Below are positions 23,421-34,782 of a stretch of DNA of 64,000 bases, piece by piece. The stretch's first letter is position 1, and the number at the start of each line of letters is the position of its first letter. Origin of the DNA: Planococcus citri. Lineage: Eukaryota > Arthropoda > Insecta > Hemiptera > Pseudococcidae. The DNA lies in contig NC_088679.1 of assembly GCF_950023065.1 (NCBI RefSeq), forward strand, positions 37,634,001 to 37,698,000, read 5' to 3'. The position numbers were made by a program, and so were the translations under genes. The notes beneath the pieces are model-generated. The model ran no database searches, was not told where the DNA came from, and saw only the letters and a list, made by a program, of their open reading frames with translations.

Positions 23421-23600
23421 GGTTTATCGATAAGACACGAAAAGAAAATCAGATTCATTAAAATTTTACCAAATGCGCAACACATGTCGTTCATGAGCGA
23501 AGAATTCCAAGAATCGCCAAATATTTAACTACATGACCATCAACTAAAATTCACGTTTCATCGATAAGTCCGAAAAATCATTGCATTGAAAATATATAAA
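23421..23600 (+). promoter_or_regulatory. Shared promoter module of the 23.7 kb gene
   Basis: Box A (23421-23444, GGTTTATCGATAAGACACG), box B (23551-23567, TCACGTTTCATCGATAA) and TATATAAA (23593-23600) are in order. Box B ends 119 bases before the ATG. Confidence 0.7.
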
Positions 23601-23686
23601 ATCTCTCGACATAAGTTTGAGCATAGTAGTTTCGGAGTATTTCAAACTATAGTAACAATTCGGTGTTGAAGTTTAAAAAGTTCAAA

Positions 23687-24013
23687 ATGAAATTCGCTGT
23701 GTTCGGTATTTTTGTATTAGTACTAGCCGCATCTGCATATGCCGACATTACCGTAACAAACGACACATCGCGCCCAGTTTCCTTCAAGGTGGAGTACCAA
23801 CTGCCTAGTGGCATGAAGAAAACAAATCAGTCTGGAAATATTTCACCAGAAGCATCAGATAGCGTCAATGTGCCAGACAATGCGAAGAATATCTATTTAG
23901 TAATTTACGCAAACAAGCGGGTTCTCCATACCCAGCATTACTCAAGTGCACCAGGATCAGCCTCATTCAGAGTTGTAAAATCAGGCGATCAAATCAAGGT
24001 TATACGTGGTTGA
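23687..24013 (+). CDS. Secreted protein, family member 3
   Basis: This is a 108-residue, intron-free protein with the same signal peptide as the 17.4 kb paralogue (MKFAVFGIFVLVLAASAYA) and the same DITV start of the mature chain. The mature part is cysteine-free, keeps both sequons (NDT at 25, NQS at 47) and the conserved islands VEY, KTNQSG, VIYA, SFRV and KSG, but has other residues at 40 of 85 positions, including eight in a row (54-61 of the mature alignment region). Only about three codons differ silently. The GTG eight codons upstream is not a likely start; the ATG at 23687 is used here. The promoter and 3' end match the other family members. Function is unknown; the conserved spacing with changed surface residues is typical of proteins under diversifying selection. 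Confidence 0.75.
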   Translation: MKFAVFGIFVLVLAASAYADITVTNDTSRPVSFKVEYQLPSGMKKTNQSGNISPEASDSVNVPDNAKNIYLVIYANKRVLHTQHYSSAPGSASFRVVKSGDQIKVIRG

Positions 24014-24108
24014 AGTCTACTAATACGCATACAAGTGAAAGGTTATACTCATCATAATTTTTACTTATTACCTACGAATAGTATACTTTCAAGCACTTTA
24101 TGATGTTG

Positions 24109-24127
24109 ACATTAGCACAATAAAATT
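24109..24127 (+). terminator. Poly(A) signal of the 23.7 kb gene
   Basis: AATAAA at 24119-24124 lies in the family 3' motif ACATTAGCACAATAAAATTT, 106 bases after the stop. Confidence 0.65.
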
Positions 24128-25035
24128 TCTAGCATAATAATATTGACTCAATTGTTTGGAGGGGGAGGGGGTGGGTGTTAGAAATTCTAACATCGTAGAT
24201 GACATTATGAGAAAAGTTGAAATTTCAAGTTGCTTGATTCATCATTGCTTCCCCAATAAATACAACATTTTTATCTCTGAAAAAAATTGCAAGGTTAAAC
24301 GAAAACAGTCATTTTCAAACTCCAAAAAATTAGCCGAAATTCGAAAAATCTATTTGGGCTTGAGCGGTTGAAATTTTATTACTGAAGTTCTGATAAAAAT
24401 TTCGACAAAATTGAAGTCGAACCCTCAGGTGATTATCTTGAAAGTTTATTCCAGTCATTTAAAATACAGAAATTGAACGCAAAGAACATCATTATTATCC
24501 AGAATTACAACGAATAGGTATATGAATGAAAAATTGTTCTTACCAGAGTAGTGGCGTCTTAAAGTCGACCCCTAGAATCAATTATCTAATACCACTTTTT
24601 TTCGAGCCGATCAGCCGCCTCCAGCAAAAACTTAATTTTTTTCAAGCACTTCAAATCGCTCCAGTAGGTGCCGCGCTGTAAGTAACTTCGGCAGCTGAAA
24701 ATTCAATCGTGTCACAATTTCAACGCTTCGAATCCATTAAGGCAAGTACATAAATCGCAAATCCACGGGGTCGGGTATTTTTTAGGCCTCTAACGAAGGA
24801 AATCACACGAGTGTGCAGTAAGTGATTGGACCCGATTTTTTTTTCAAGTAAAAAGATCTCGAGGGTAATGTACCACGAAATTTGTAGCGGCCCAATCACA
24901 AAATTACGAGCCTCGCAGTGGTTCAAACGTCTCAAAATTTTGACTTTTCAGACAATTCTGTCAAAAAATGGAAGAATAAGCCAAAAAAAAAGTAAAATAG
25001 TGATCCTCATGATATATCAAGCGTTAAAAAGTCAT

Positions 25036-27659
25036 CGCTAAAATCAATGGGATGAACCTTTGGGGATCATTTTTTGATACCTCATAGCATATTTTTCAGG
25101 TGTGCTGTAAAAAAAATAATGAAAAAAATTTTTCCCTCGGACCAATTTGTTTCTCATTTTAAAATTAAAAAAGTTTCATGCCATGAGGCTTCCAAAAGGA
25201 AAATGCCAATTTGACAGTTGTTAAACGCTCAATAATGCCAATTTATCAACTTTTCCCAACTATTGCCAACTTTAAAAAGCAGTTGGGGGTATTACCTCTT
25301 TGACACCCCCCCCCCCCCGATGTTCGCCCCCAGCATATTGAGAGCAGAATGCAATGCTTGGAAGAAAATCACTTACTTGTGACATTTGCCTTGTTATTGG
25401 CTGTTTCCTTGGTCAGGTTCCTTCAACACTATAATACTTTCTCACCATCCTCCCTCGATACAAATCAAAACGACATAAACATCTCGTCGATCCTTTTCCA
25501 CTTACCGAATAATTTAGTGAATTAGATTCTCGGCGTATAAATGATGGTTAAGTAGCTATTTTGTATTACCACTCGAATGGTTTATATTTTCAGTTCTGTG
25601 AGACAATTCGGTAGCTTGTTTGATGTTTGAGAAGCCATAAAATAAAAAATAAAAAAAAATAAAAACACTCGTCGTCGGCCGACGCGCTCGCTTTTTATCG
25701 CCGCTGATAAAGTCGTCAACGACGTCGTCCCAGTACCTACCAAATTTACGAATAATTCACGGAATGGTTAGTCAAGAGCTCGCAAGCTTGTTCCACGTAC
25801 CTGTCCAGTGTCCACTCTCGCCCAGACCCAGCTTATATACATAAGTAAACCCCATATTCAGACAGGATGACCGAATTGCGAGCGTCTTCGTCGCCCCATC
25901 AAAATACGAGTGAAAAAATCGTAAATTTAGTCACACACCTACTCCATCCGTCAGTTATAAAGTTGCCTTTGCCAACTCTCGAGTCTACCGCTCGCTGGCC
26001 AGTCTTAGGCAATGTTCGCGAGTACCCACAATTTTTTTTTTCGTCGTGTAAGTATAAGATCTCGATGGCATACCAGTACGTTTTCCCGAACCGCCGATGG
26101 TATTCCTTTTATCTTGATTGTTCGAGTCGCGGTATACTTGGAATGTCGTTGATTAAGTCTGCAAACCGAGAACGGCGGGCTCGCTGATAGAGGAAAACAC
26201 AGACTACCGTGTTGAATGTGTACTACAGGCTCGATATGTGCACTATTTTGTGTGGTTTTTTTTCAGAAATGATTTTTTTCCCCCGATGCTATTAATCGAC
26301 ATTCTTTACCACACATGAAATGAAATAACTCAAAAATTTTCAAATACCTAATTATTTCGTTCATTTACGTATCTATAACTAATTTCGACTTTGGAATGCG
26401 TATCTATCTATTTTTTCCAGATAGAGAGCAGGTGCTTAAGGGGATAGTGGGGCACAATATCATTTTTTTCACAGTCTCACAAAAAAAAAACTAAACTGGA
26501 AGGGATCTATTCGTGTATTTTTTTCAACTTCTTTATACGTAGAAATACGCGTTTTTCTTTATAAAAGAATAATCGTGCTTGAATTTAAAATACGCCTTAA
26601 TGATTTTCTTCATTAGCTGATAATGTTTGAGAAGCTGATACTTATCGGCACCTGTAAAACAGCCACTATATGAGCAGATACCCATATAGCCATCCGTCCT
26701 TGCCAGCACGGCGCGCCATCGCCATCATCGAGAAAAGCCAAGTTTTTATTCGCCTCCCCCGATCGCCTCCTCTTCTATCTCATTTATATCTTTGTTTATT
26801 CGTGCTGAAGCATTTATTATATTGATGTTAGCCTATGCGTTTGCGTACTCGTATATACGGTTGCGCCTCCACAATGTAATAGTAAATAAAGCCGTCGACG
26901 ATAACAAGCGTATTATGTGTTTAATCGAGATTGCAACGGCGATACTGAAAATTTTTTTCCACTAAAAAACTCGACTCTATAGGTGCTTCTCGGCTCGCAA
27001 TTGTATCTGTGCGTTTAATGTACTCGAGACAGCATCGAGTACCTCTGGTAACTATTGCCCCTGCCCGGTACTCGCAAATCTGCAGAGGTATTAAAAGGTG
27101 CCTATACACAGTCTCTCATGTGTATTGTTTTACGTCTCTGTTACGCGATCTCTTGCTCCCTAAGCTCGCATATAAGTAAGATTCGTGTGTGTGAGCACGA
27201 AAGATGGTGTGATCGTATAGTCGTTTAACCTTCACAATGCGATTGCGATTTGGTCAGTTAAACGAATGTACGTTATCGAATCGTGAGATGGATATTGGTG
27301 TGGAAATACGAGCCTCGGTGTGCAATATGGTGCACTCGGTGATAATATTCCAGTTAACTTTTCTTCTCCTTCACGAACCAAACTGCGTGATTATGAAAGA
27401 ATTTCTTAATAAGCTGGTCGTTTTCAGTACAGTGGTGAGAAAAATGAGGAAAATCGATTACTTACTAGTAGAGAGAGGTACATAGAGACATCGCAAATCG
27501 ATGGGTAGCTTCAGTTCAATCCAGCTACTAGTAGGAAGCCTAGCGATTTTGCACTTCGCTAGTGAGAACTCCTATCGCTTTTTTCACAAAAAACCTATTT
27601 TATTCTGTTCAGCTAAAAATAATTCTCATTTTTGACTTATTATAAGTAATACCATAATT
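25036..27659. other. Low-copy intergenic DNA
   Basis: There is a C13 tract at 25306-25318. From about 25380 to 27540 the sequence is less AT-rich, with CpG-containing stretches (for example near 25675-25735 and 26695-26760) and no visible repeats. An ATG-initiated frame of 106 codons (25867-26187) and one of 82 codons (27237-27485) show no domain, signal peptide or splice context, and I do not call them genes. The region may hold promoter or regulatory sequence. Confidence 0.35.
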
Positions 27660-28105
27660 AGTCCCACTTTTTCGATAAAAATTTGATGAAAAGTTTCATT
27701 TTTTTTTTGCCAAAAATCATAAAAATTGTCGTTTTTTGCAAAAAAAAATTCCAAAAAGCCTCATGCCTCATTTCTTTTCCAAAAATTGCTTTCAGTCTTC
27801 TTTTTAGGGTTTTTCGTCAAAATTATCAAAATGTTTCTTTCATGTGAGAAATTGAGAAAAAGTGTCTTCCGGCTGTTTTCAATTGAAAAGAATCTCAAAA
27901 TCTATTTTCAACACGAAAATAAAAATTTTTTATTTTTTTTTCAATTTCTGACATGAAGGAAACATTTTGATAATGTTAACGAAAAAACGAGACTTGAAAG
28001 CAATTTTTGGAAGAAAAATGAAGTTACGATAATTTTTAATGATTTTTGGCAAAAAAAATGAAACTTTTCAGCATATTTTTAACAAAAAAGTCGGACTTTT
28101 CAAAG
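27660..28105. repeat. Foldback repeat
   Basis: Inverted arms meet near 27890. Left-arm words such as AAAAGTTTCATTTTTTTTTT, TTTTGCCAAAAATCAT and TTATCAAAATGTTTC are matched by GAAACATTTTGATAA, ATGATTTTTGGC and AAAAAAAATGAAACTTTT on the right. It is extremely A/T-rich and has no coding capacity. Confidence 0.55.
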
Positions 28106-28319
28106 ATGTAGATCTAGAGGGAACTCTAGCTCTTTTCTGTGGGCAATTTAGCGGTTTTTAGCTATTTTTTGAGATCAATCTGGCGAGATTCAAATTTTCA
28201 GAACGGCAACACTGGAAATTTCATAAAACGTAAGATGCTCGTAGAAAGTCAAAATTTGGTTTTTGACTTTTAAAATTAATTGACCATGGTTTTGAGCTGT
28301 TTTTGAGCCTTCAGCAGTT

Positions 28320-28950
28320 GAGCTGCCATAATTAAAAGTTGAGCTCCCGAATCAATAAATACAACCACTTTTGAGCCGATCTGGAGCCTCTAGCAAAAGT
28401 TGATTTTTCTCCAGCAATACTTCAAGTTGCTCCAGAATGCGTTATTAATCAACTCGAGTAGTTGAAAATTTAACCCTGTTGTACATATCTATGTTGAACA
28501 TTTTGAATCGATTTGGGCTGGTTCATCGAAAATCTGAGGCGGTGGATTTGTTGAAAATCTCAAATTTAAAAGAAAATCGAAAATCTCCCTTTTTCAAACC
28601 GACAAATACTCAAAATTTCTAACCCCTGATCTGACCTGCCCGAATAATTGATCTTGAAGCGATTTTAGGCCTTCAACAAATTTTGGCTTCAACCACAAAA
28701 ATATGTAAGGAATTTTAGATTTTTTGAAATTTGAAATCTGAGATTTCCATAAGTTCCAAAAAACATAATTTTTAACTCTCTCAGAATGTCGAACTGACGA
28801 CAAGAATGAATTTTCAAATGCCGAAAGTTGATTACAACGCTTTCTGAAGCAATTTGAAGCATTGCTGAAAAAAAATATATTTTCTGCTAGAATGCCCCAT
28901 ATCGGTTCAAAAGTTGTTGCAATCAATTCGTAAGTTCCAATTCAGAAGAT
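28320..28950. repeat. Foldback repeat of the CTCCAGC family
   Basis: The left part (28330-28460: ACCACTTTTGAGCCGATCTG, GCTCCAGAATGCG) is matched in inverse orientation at 28795-28935 (ATCGGTTCAAAAGTTGTTGC, ACGCTTTCTGAAGC). The same segment also occurs in the outer arms of the inverted duplication (about 16480-16620 and 24580-24705), so it is a dispersed repeat. Confidence 0.55.
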
Positions 28951-29211
28951 TATTAAGGAAATTTTGATTTCTAAATTTGAGATTTACAACTTGTGGAAGT
29001 CGTCAGAATCCTTCTACTTTCCTTCTTTCACTTGATATGTTTTCATAATTTTTTCTATCATTAAAATAAATCGATCGTTGATCTTGGAATAAAAATCACG
29101 TACATAGATCATATTTTTGGAAGCCCGCGTAATATTTGACTCATGACGTAGGTATGAATGAACGAAAGATCTTCAGTTTTCATCAAATTATTCTTCAATA
29201 GCACATGATAT

Positions 29212-29317
29212 GGTGATAAAACACGTAGAAAAAATTTAAAATTTTTGATTTTAACAGCCAAAATCACGTTTCATCAATAACTCTAAATAATGAACTCGAA
29301 AAGAAACGTATAAGATT
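29212..29317 (+). promoter_or_regulatory. Shared promoter module, fourth copy
   Basis: Box A (29212-29231, GGTGATAAAACACGTAGAAA) and box B (29264-29280, TCACGTTTCATCAATAA) come before a TATA-like GTATAAGAT near 29308. The boxes are closer together than in the other copies, but box B still ends 128 bases before the ATG at 29409. Confidence 0.55.
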
Positions 29318-29408
29318 ATTCATTAACGTAATGTTAATTTTATTATAATGTTCGTTCGTAGAGTTTCATACTGGTTGCAAGTCAGCATTGAAGTTTACGA
29401 AATTCAAA

Positions 29409-29492
29409 ATGAACTTCGCCTTGTTTTGTATTTTTTCAATAGTATTGATGGCAATGGCAAACAGTTATTGTGAAGTGATTCGCGAGAAATAA
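29409..29492 (+). pseudogene. Signal-peptide-only remnant, family member 4
   Basis: ATG opens 27 codons, MNFALFCIFSIVLMAMANSY followed by seven residues and TAA. The context GAAGTTTACGAAATTCAAA before the ATG and the MNFALF start match the paralogues. It ends at the point where the mature part should begin, and no family 3' end follows. A foldback repeat lies just downstream (about 29520-30090), so the mature part was probably lost by insertion or deletion. Alternatives are a first exon with a donor I cannot place, or a tiny secreted peptide. Confidence 0.5.
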
Positions 29493-29519
29493 TACAAATA
29501 GGTATTCCTGAGAAAATGC

Positions 29520-30090
29520 TTCTGAGCATTTTTGAAGAATTTTTAGCTTAAAATTGGATTATGATTTTCTAGGACTTTGAAAAAAATATCATGCAACCTA
29601 TCAAAACAGGTTAAAATATTTCAAAAAAAAAAATCAATATTTTTTATTGAAACTATTTTTGAGTATTTTCAAAAATCTGCATCCCGAAAATTTACTCACA
29701 TTCGGGCTCAAAATTTTTAAAAATCGCTGTAAAAATAATTAAGAATAGAAATTTTGTATTTCCTGCGGAAATTGTAAACCATCAAATGATGGCTCGATTT
29801 TACGATGAAAAAGCTTCATCGGGATGCAGATTTTTGAAAATACTCAAAAATAGTTTCAATAAAAAATATACATTTCCGTCGAAAATTTTGAATTTCTCGC
29901 AAAATTTCAACTCCAACTCATTTTGATATTAGGTCGCATGACACTTTTCTAAACATCTCAAAAACCAACCCCTAAATTTTGAAGTGAAAATTCTTCAAAC
30001 ACGCTCAAAATACTTTTTGTCGAAATAGGTACCTACGTGAATCTCTCGTGAAATTCTAACCCATTTTGATAGGTTGCCAGGTCACTCCTG
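29520..30090. repeat. Foldback repeat
   Basis: The outer arms pair AACCTATCAAAACAGGTTAA with ACCCATTTTGATAGGTTGCC (about 29595 and 30060). A more precise inner pair is 29628-29690 with 29820-29880 (TTTTTATTGAAACTATTTTT, GAGTATTTTCAAAAATCTGC and complements). Centre near 29755. Confidence 0.6.
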
Positions 30091-33000
30091 GATGATTCTT
30101 ACGACAGTTCCTCAGAAAACCATTTGATCCTATAGTCCCTAAGAAAGAGCTTAGAGCATAGATCGTTCTAAAATGCAAAATGGTATCGAATTTGAGTTTT
30201 TCGCCAGAATTGGTTCTTTTGGAACCGATCTGAATTTTTGGAAAAAAAATTGTAAATCAGAATTTGAAAATAATATTTCGGGTCAGACGGTTAATTAGCA
30301 CATTCAAAAATTTACCAGGTATTCGATACCTACCATTTTTTTTGCATGGCTTAAATCCCCTCTTCTCTCTTCTTTGAGGGTCAATTTTGATGTGCTCTGG
30401 TTTAATTCGAGTGTAAAGCTGTAAAGCTTACGAGATTTTTTCTACAAAAATTATTGATAAAGCTGAGAAAACTCCTACACAAAAGTGTATTTTCGAATCT
30501 ACAGTGAACTACGAACCAAAAATTCCAAAGTTCAGGTGTGCTTAAGATGGGATTTAAAACATTACTAGGATTACATTACCCACGCGTATAAATTGTACGC
30601 TTGACTAGACCGAAAATGAGCACGAAGGACGAGGAGGGTACGAGGCAGCCGGATCCAAGCAGATATGATCACCGAAGTGAAATATCTCACTAAACGACTC
30701 GTCAGCCAGATTCAAGTTGCGGGTGTTTTATCTCGAATTAAAAATCTAATACGATTAAGATTTACCCCTTGTTAAACGATCGAACCATCTTCAACGAAGC
30801 AATCCGAATACGACACGTTTTCCTCGTGGACTCGCGGGCACGGATGACACGACAGCCCGACAGGTATTACTAAAGAATTAACAACCTTTCAAAATGTGTA
30901 CCTCTACCTATGTATATCTCTGTAGCCGGAGTCAATTAAATATTTTTCCATCTCACAAAACACCCTCGATTATTGAAATTCCGTATTATACCCTTGTCGC
31001 TGATGCTGACGATGACGGTGTTGTCGATCCACCAACTTTATAAAGACAATTTTATACCTTTTTAAAAAATCGTTCGATATGGTTTTCATATTTTGTCGAC
31101 AAATATCAAATTACTACTCGTTGTGTACATTTTGGTGTTTGACTATTCGAAAAATGTTTTGTTGTATGTGAAAAAAATACAAAAATAAATACGACATCAA
31201 ATTCGACAATGCTCTCACTTACCTGCCTTGTGTGTTACCGTTACACGATCTTAACAATTGAGTACCTTCAAATCAAAACAGGGACTTCTCCATTTTTCAA
31301 TTTTTTTAGAAAAATGAAAAAAAAAACTGATTAGGTAAAAGTGTACTGGAGTACTGGTACATGTTGAATTGTGTAATTTCGCCTGAAAGTAATGTTCCAG
31401 GTTACAATTTTAAAAAAAGAAATTTTTTTGTCAAATTCCCCTCTCCCTCCTTATTTGATATACAGTTTTAGAGAATTCTTCCAAAGTCCTGCAAAACGAT
31501 TGAAAATCGTAGGTTTGAGTGAGCTGAAAGTATTTTAAACTTGGAAGGTGTCTGAATGTAAATTTAAATAAGTCTAAAACATAAAAACATAATTATCTTT
31601 ACCATGTATTTACTTACATTTCGAAAATTGAAATGCAAAATTTTATGAGGTGATTTTGAATCGAGTCAAACCTCACATTTGATGGTGTTACAATAGGTAA
31701 AAATGAAGATTAACAGTCGATACCTACCTTCAAAGGCAGGTACTGGTACTCAATTTAACACACGGGTTCTTTAGCAACATTCTTGCATTCTTTCAAACAC
31801 CCTAGGAATATTTTTGTGAAAAAAAAGAAACAATTTACAAAGGTAAATAATTCATAAAGACGCAATTAAAAATAAAACGTGTACTTACTTGCATCTACGT
31901 AAAGCTTTGCAATATAAACACAGCCAGAGAAATTCTCCTCTTGAAAATTTCTAATTGCCGAGTCTGAAAGGTAGGTATATACACAGCGAGAAAAAAGTTT
32001 TATATTTTTCATAACTCTTTCATAGACTAGTACACTGTACGAGACTGGAGACTCGATGACAAAGGTATTTTTACAAATAATTAATGTAATATATGGTTTA
32101 CGTGTGCTCGTTACTTGGAAAAATTTCACGAATTTTTATATGTAATCTACCTACCTGAGCTGTGGAGAAAAAAGCGGTACCTTCAACATACGAATTCGTA
32201 CCAGACAAATAACAAACCTATTACAAAATACCTCGAATTCTGGTCGCACTTAATTATAGCCAAACTAGATTCGATTGTTTGTTGAGAATTATCTCGTTAT
32301 TTGGAGTTGGACGAAAGGCTTTTCTACCAATATGAATAACGAGAACCAACGATATGATACAATTGTATTCAAAACCAATCCGAAGAAAAGCAAAAACAAC
32401 ATTTAAATTTTTTAGCATAAAAAAAATCGCACACATCACACAAAAGAAGAGTTCAAAAGAGAAGAGAGAGAAAAACAAAACAGGATACAATCCGAATAAA
32501 GACATAGAAGATAAACGTATTCGGTAGTCGAAGTAACGTCGGCAATATACGTGATATATTACATTAGGATGCAAAATATATTACCGAAAGATCGCATTCA
32601 ATGCTACAAGTATAAATTTAAAAACGATTCAAATGAAATCAAGGCGCACGTTGTTGCGAGCAGCAGATATGTTGCCGAAAACGTATCCTATCCATAGCTA
32701 TTCTAATATATTACGTGAAACGATTCTCTCAGCGGGAAATCTCCTAAGTAAAATTCGATCTTTTTTTCCCCATTTTACCTATTGCATGCGTAGCATAGAC
32801 ATAGACCTACTTAAATGATGGAGAGTTAAAAACAAATTCTTTCATATTTTATCGCGTATGAAAATTTCATCTTTTAACCCGTCATCAATAATAAGATACC
32901 GATCGTATAGTTCTACTTTTCTTCTGCTTTCTTCTTACAAATGCCTACTCTTCTCGTGTGCTGTATGAAAAGTGTAGTAGCTCGCATGTGAAAGACCAAA

Positions 33001-33410
33001 GACCACCGAACGGCCGGAAACTGTTTGCTAAGAGGTATTTGAATATTGCCGACTGTATTATGATGAACTACATTTACATTGCTTCTTCTTCTGCTCTATA
33101 AATCCGTAGATGTATGGGTAAGTATGAGGTACTCAATTGACCTTGAAGTTGATGATCGAAACACGAAAGGAGTTATGCACAAAGTGGTGCAGTCATGTGA
33201 GAAAATGGGTCGTCTGGTTCCCGCTCCTGCCACCCACATAACAAACACGATTGGTTGCGAAATATATACGAGATAATTTTTCATTTCCTTTCTCACTTTT
33301 CACCCCTTTTTATTTCAGAAAAAGAATCGTGATTTTTTCCACTGTTGAGTGGGCACCTGTATAGTACTTACATAATGTATATGTATACGTACCAGGGTCA
33401 GCAGGTCCAT
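30091..33410. other. Low-copy intergenic DNA
   Basis: There is no supported gene. The part 30560-31260 is less AT-rich and repeat-free; the rest is AT-rich with short frames on both strands that show no domain. Confidence 0.4.
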
Positions 33411-33414
33411 TTCC

Positions 33415-34430
33415 TCAAGACGGCCACTTTCAGGTGGGGGGAGGGGTGGAAGTAGTATCGTTAGGGATTCGTTGGTGCTCTTTTTTGTGCTCCTCCATCC
33501 CTTCAATTTTCGAAAAATCATTTTGGTCAGCCTGGGGAAATGAAAATCGACCACTTTGCATTAGAGGAGTGGAAGTGGTATCAATCGTTTGTGCTTCGTT
33601 TGTGCTCTTTTGTGCACGTACTCTTTTTTTGTGCCCTTTCATCCCCTCAATTTTTGAAACCCCGTTTTAGTGAGGCTTAGAATTAATTAGATTTTAATCA
33701 ATTAGTTGGTGGCTTTTTGATCATCGAATAAGAAATTTCACATAAGTAGTTTGAAAAACAAAATGATATCTAAATGAATACCAAAAAACGGCACAACTTT
33801 GAGATTGGATTTGTGTTTTTTTTCTTCAATTTTTAAAAACCTGGCAAATCGAATTGTAACTTGTAGAAAACCCTGAAAAAATAAGATAACTCAAAAATCA
33901 GCACAACTTCAAAATATATCAGATTTCTTTTCTAACTTTCTCGTTTTTTCAATGAAAAACTGTTATTTGTTGGATTCAGATTCGTGGATTTATCTAGGTA
34001 CATAGGTAATACAGTTTTAAAAGAAAACAAAATTTTGAAGTTGTGCTGATTTTGGAGTGGTTCTTTCAGGCAATTCGATTTTCAGATTTATAAAAGTTGA
34101 AAAAAAAAACTCAAATACTCGTAACATTTCGATGTTGCGCCGTTTTTTGGGAGTCATTTTTCAGTCTTTACCTATGTTATACAGCTTACAATTTGATTTT
34201 AATCGATTATAGTGAATTGCGAATTTGCGATGTACATTTAATCAGTTATAATGATTAATTATTAAAAAATCGATTTTTCCAAGCCCTACATTTTGGTCGG
34301 CAGGGGGAATTGAAAATCGACCACTTTGCATTAGTGGGGAAGTGGTGGAAGTTGTCAATTTTTTGTGCTTTGTGCTTTTTCGTGTATGTGTGCGTTTTTG
34401 GTGCTCCCCCCTTCACACAATGCCTGAAAA
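33415..34430. repeat. Three copies of a dispersed repeat around a foldback
   Basis: A unit of about 130-150 bases, with TTTTGGTCRGC..GGGGRAATTGAAAATCGACCA and TTGTGCTCTTTT-type parts, occurs at about 33415-33535, 33530-33668 and 34290-34425. Between them, 33770-33930 and 33990-34165 are inverted copies (CAAAAAACGGCACAAC against GTTGCGCCGTTTTTTG). Short frames on both strands reflect the repeats. Confidence 0.5.
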
Positions 34431-34708
34431 AAATCCACAAAACTTTGAATGAACAGCGTTTTAAAACAAAATGAAACTGGTAGGTGGGTAAGTTGTATAC
34501 TATTCATTCATGCTTTCACTTGTAGGTACACTTTTTGAGATTATGAACTTCCTCCCCACCACCATCTCTGTTCAACTATTGTTAAACAATAATGAAATTT
34601 GCTAGTAAAATACACATACAAAAAATATATGCTATCATAATGCTGGTATTGCTCGTACATGTCTTTTTATGTGGGGTTTCATGTCTTTATAATTTATATT
34701 GCAAGAAA

Positions 34709-34748
34709 TCATGTACTTGAAGATGGCGCATACACATCCGAATTGTTG

Positions 34749-34782
<34 letters not shown>

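Larger units (their letters stand above)
21961..25035. repeat. Right arm of the large inverted duplication
   Basis: This is the inverse copy of 16168-20210. It starts beside the TIR element of the spacer and ends at AAAAAGTCAT (25035). It carries a secreted-peptide gene (23687-24013) and preserves the empty site of the 18997-19914 transposon near 22256. It has about 164 bases (about 22940-23103) not present in the left arm, flanked by TTTAAA on both sides, which is either an insertion here or a deletion there. Non-coding parts near the gene differ from the left arm at about 3% of sites. Confidence 0.85.

Noticed and set aside
16168..25035. The inverted duplication as a pure assembly artefact
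   Set aside because: The arms differ by several insertions with target duplications, by indels, and by about a quarter of the bases in the mature coding parts.
25867..26187. A 106-codon plus-strand frame as a gene
   Set aside because: No signal peptide, domain, splice sites or homology that I recognise; the base composition of the whole area allows long frames.
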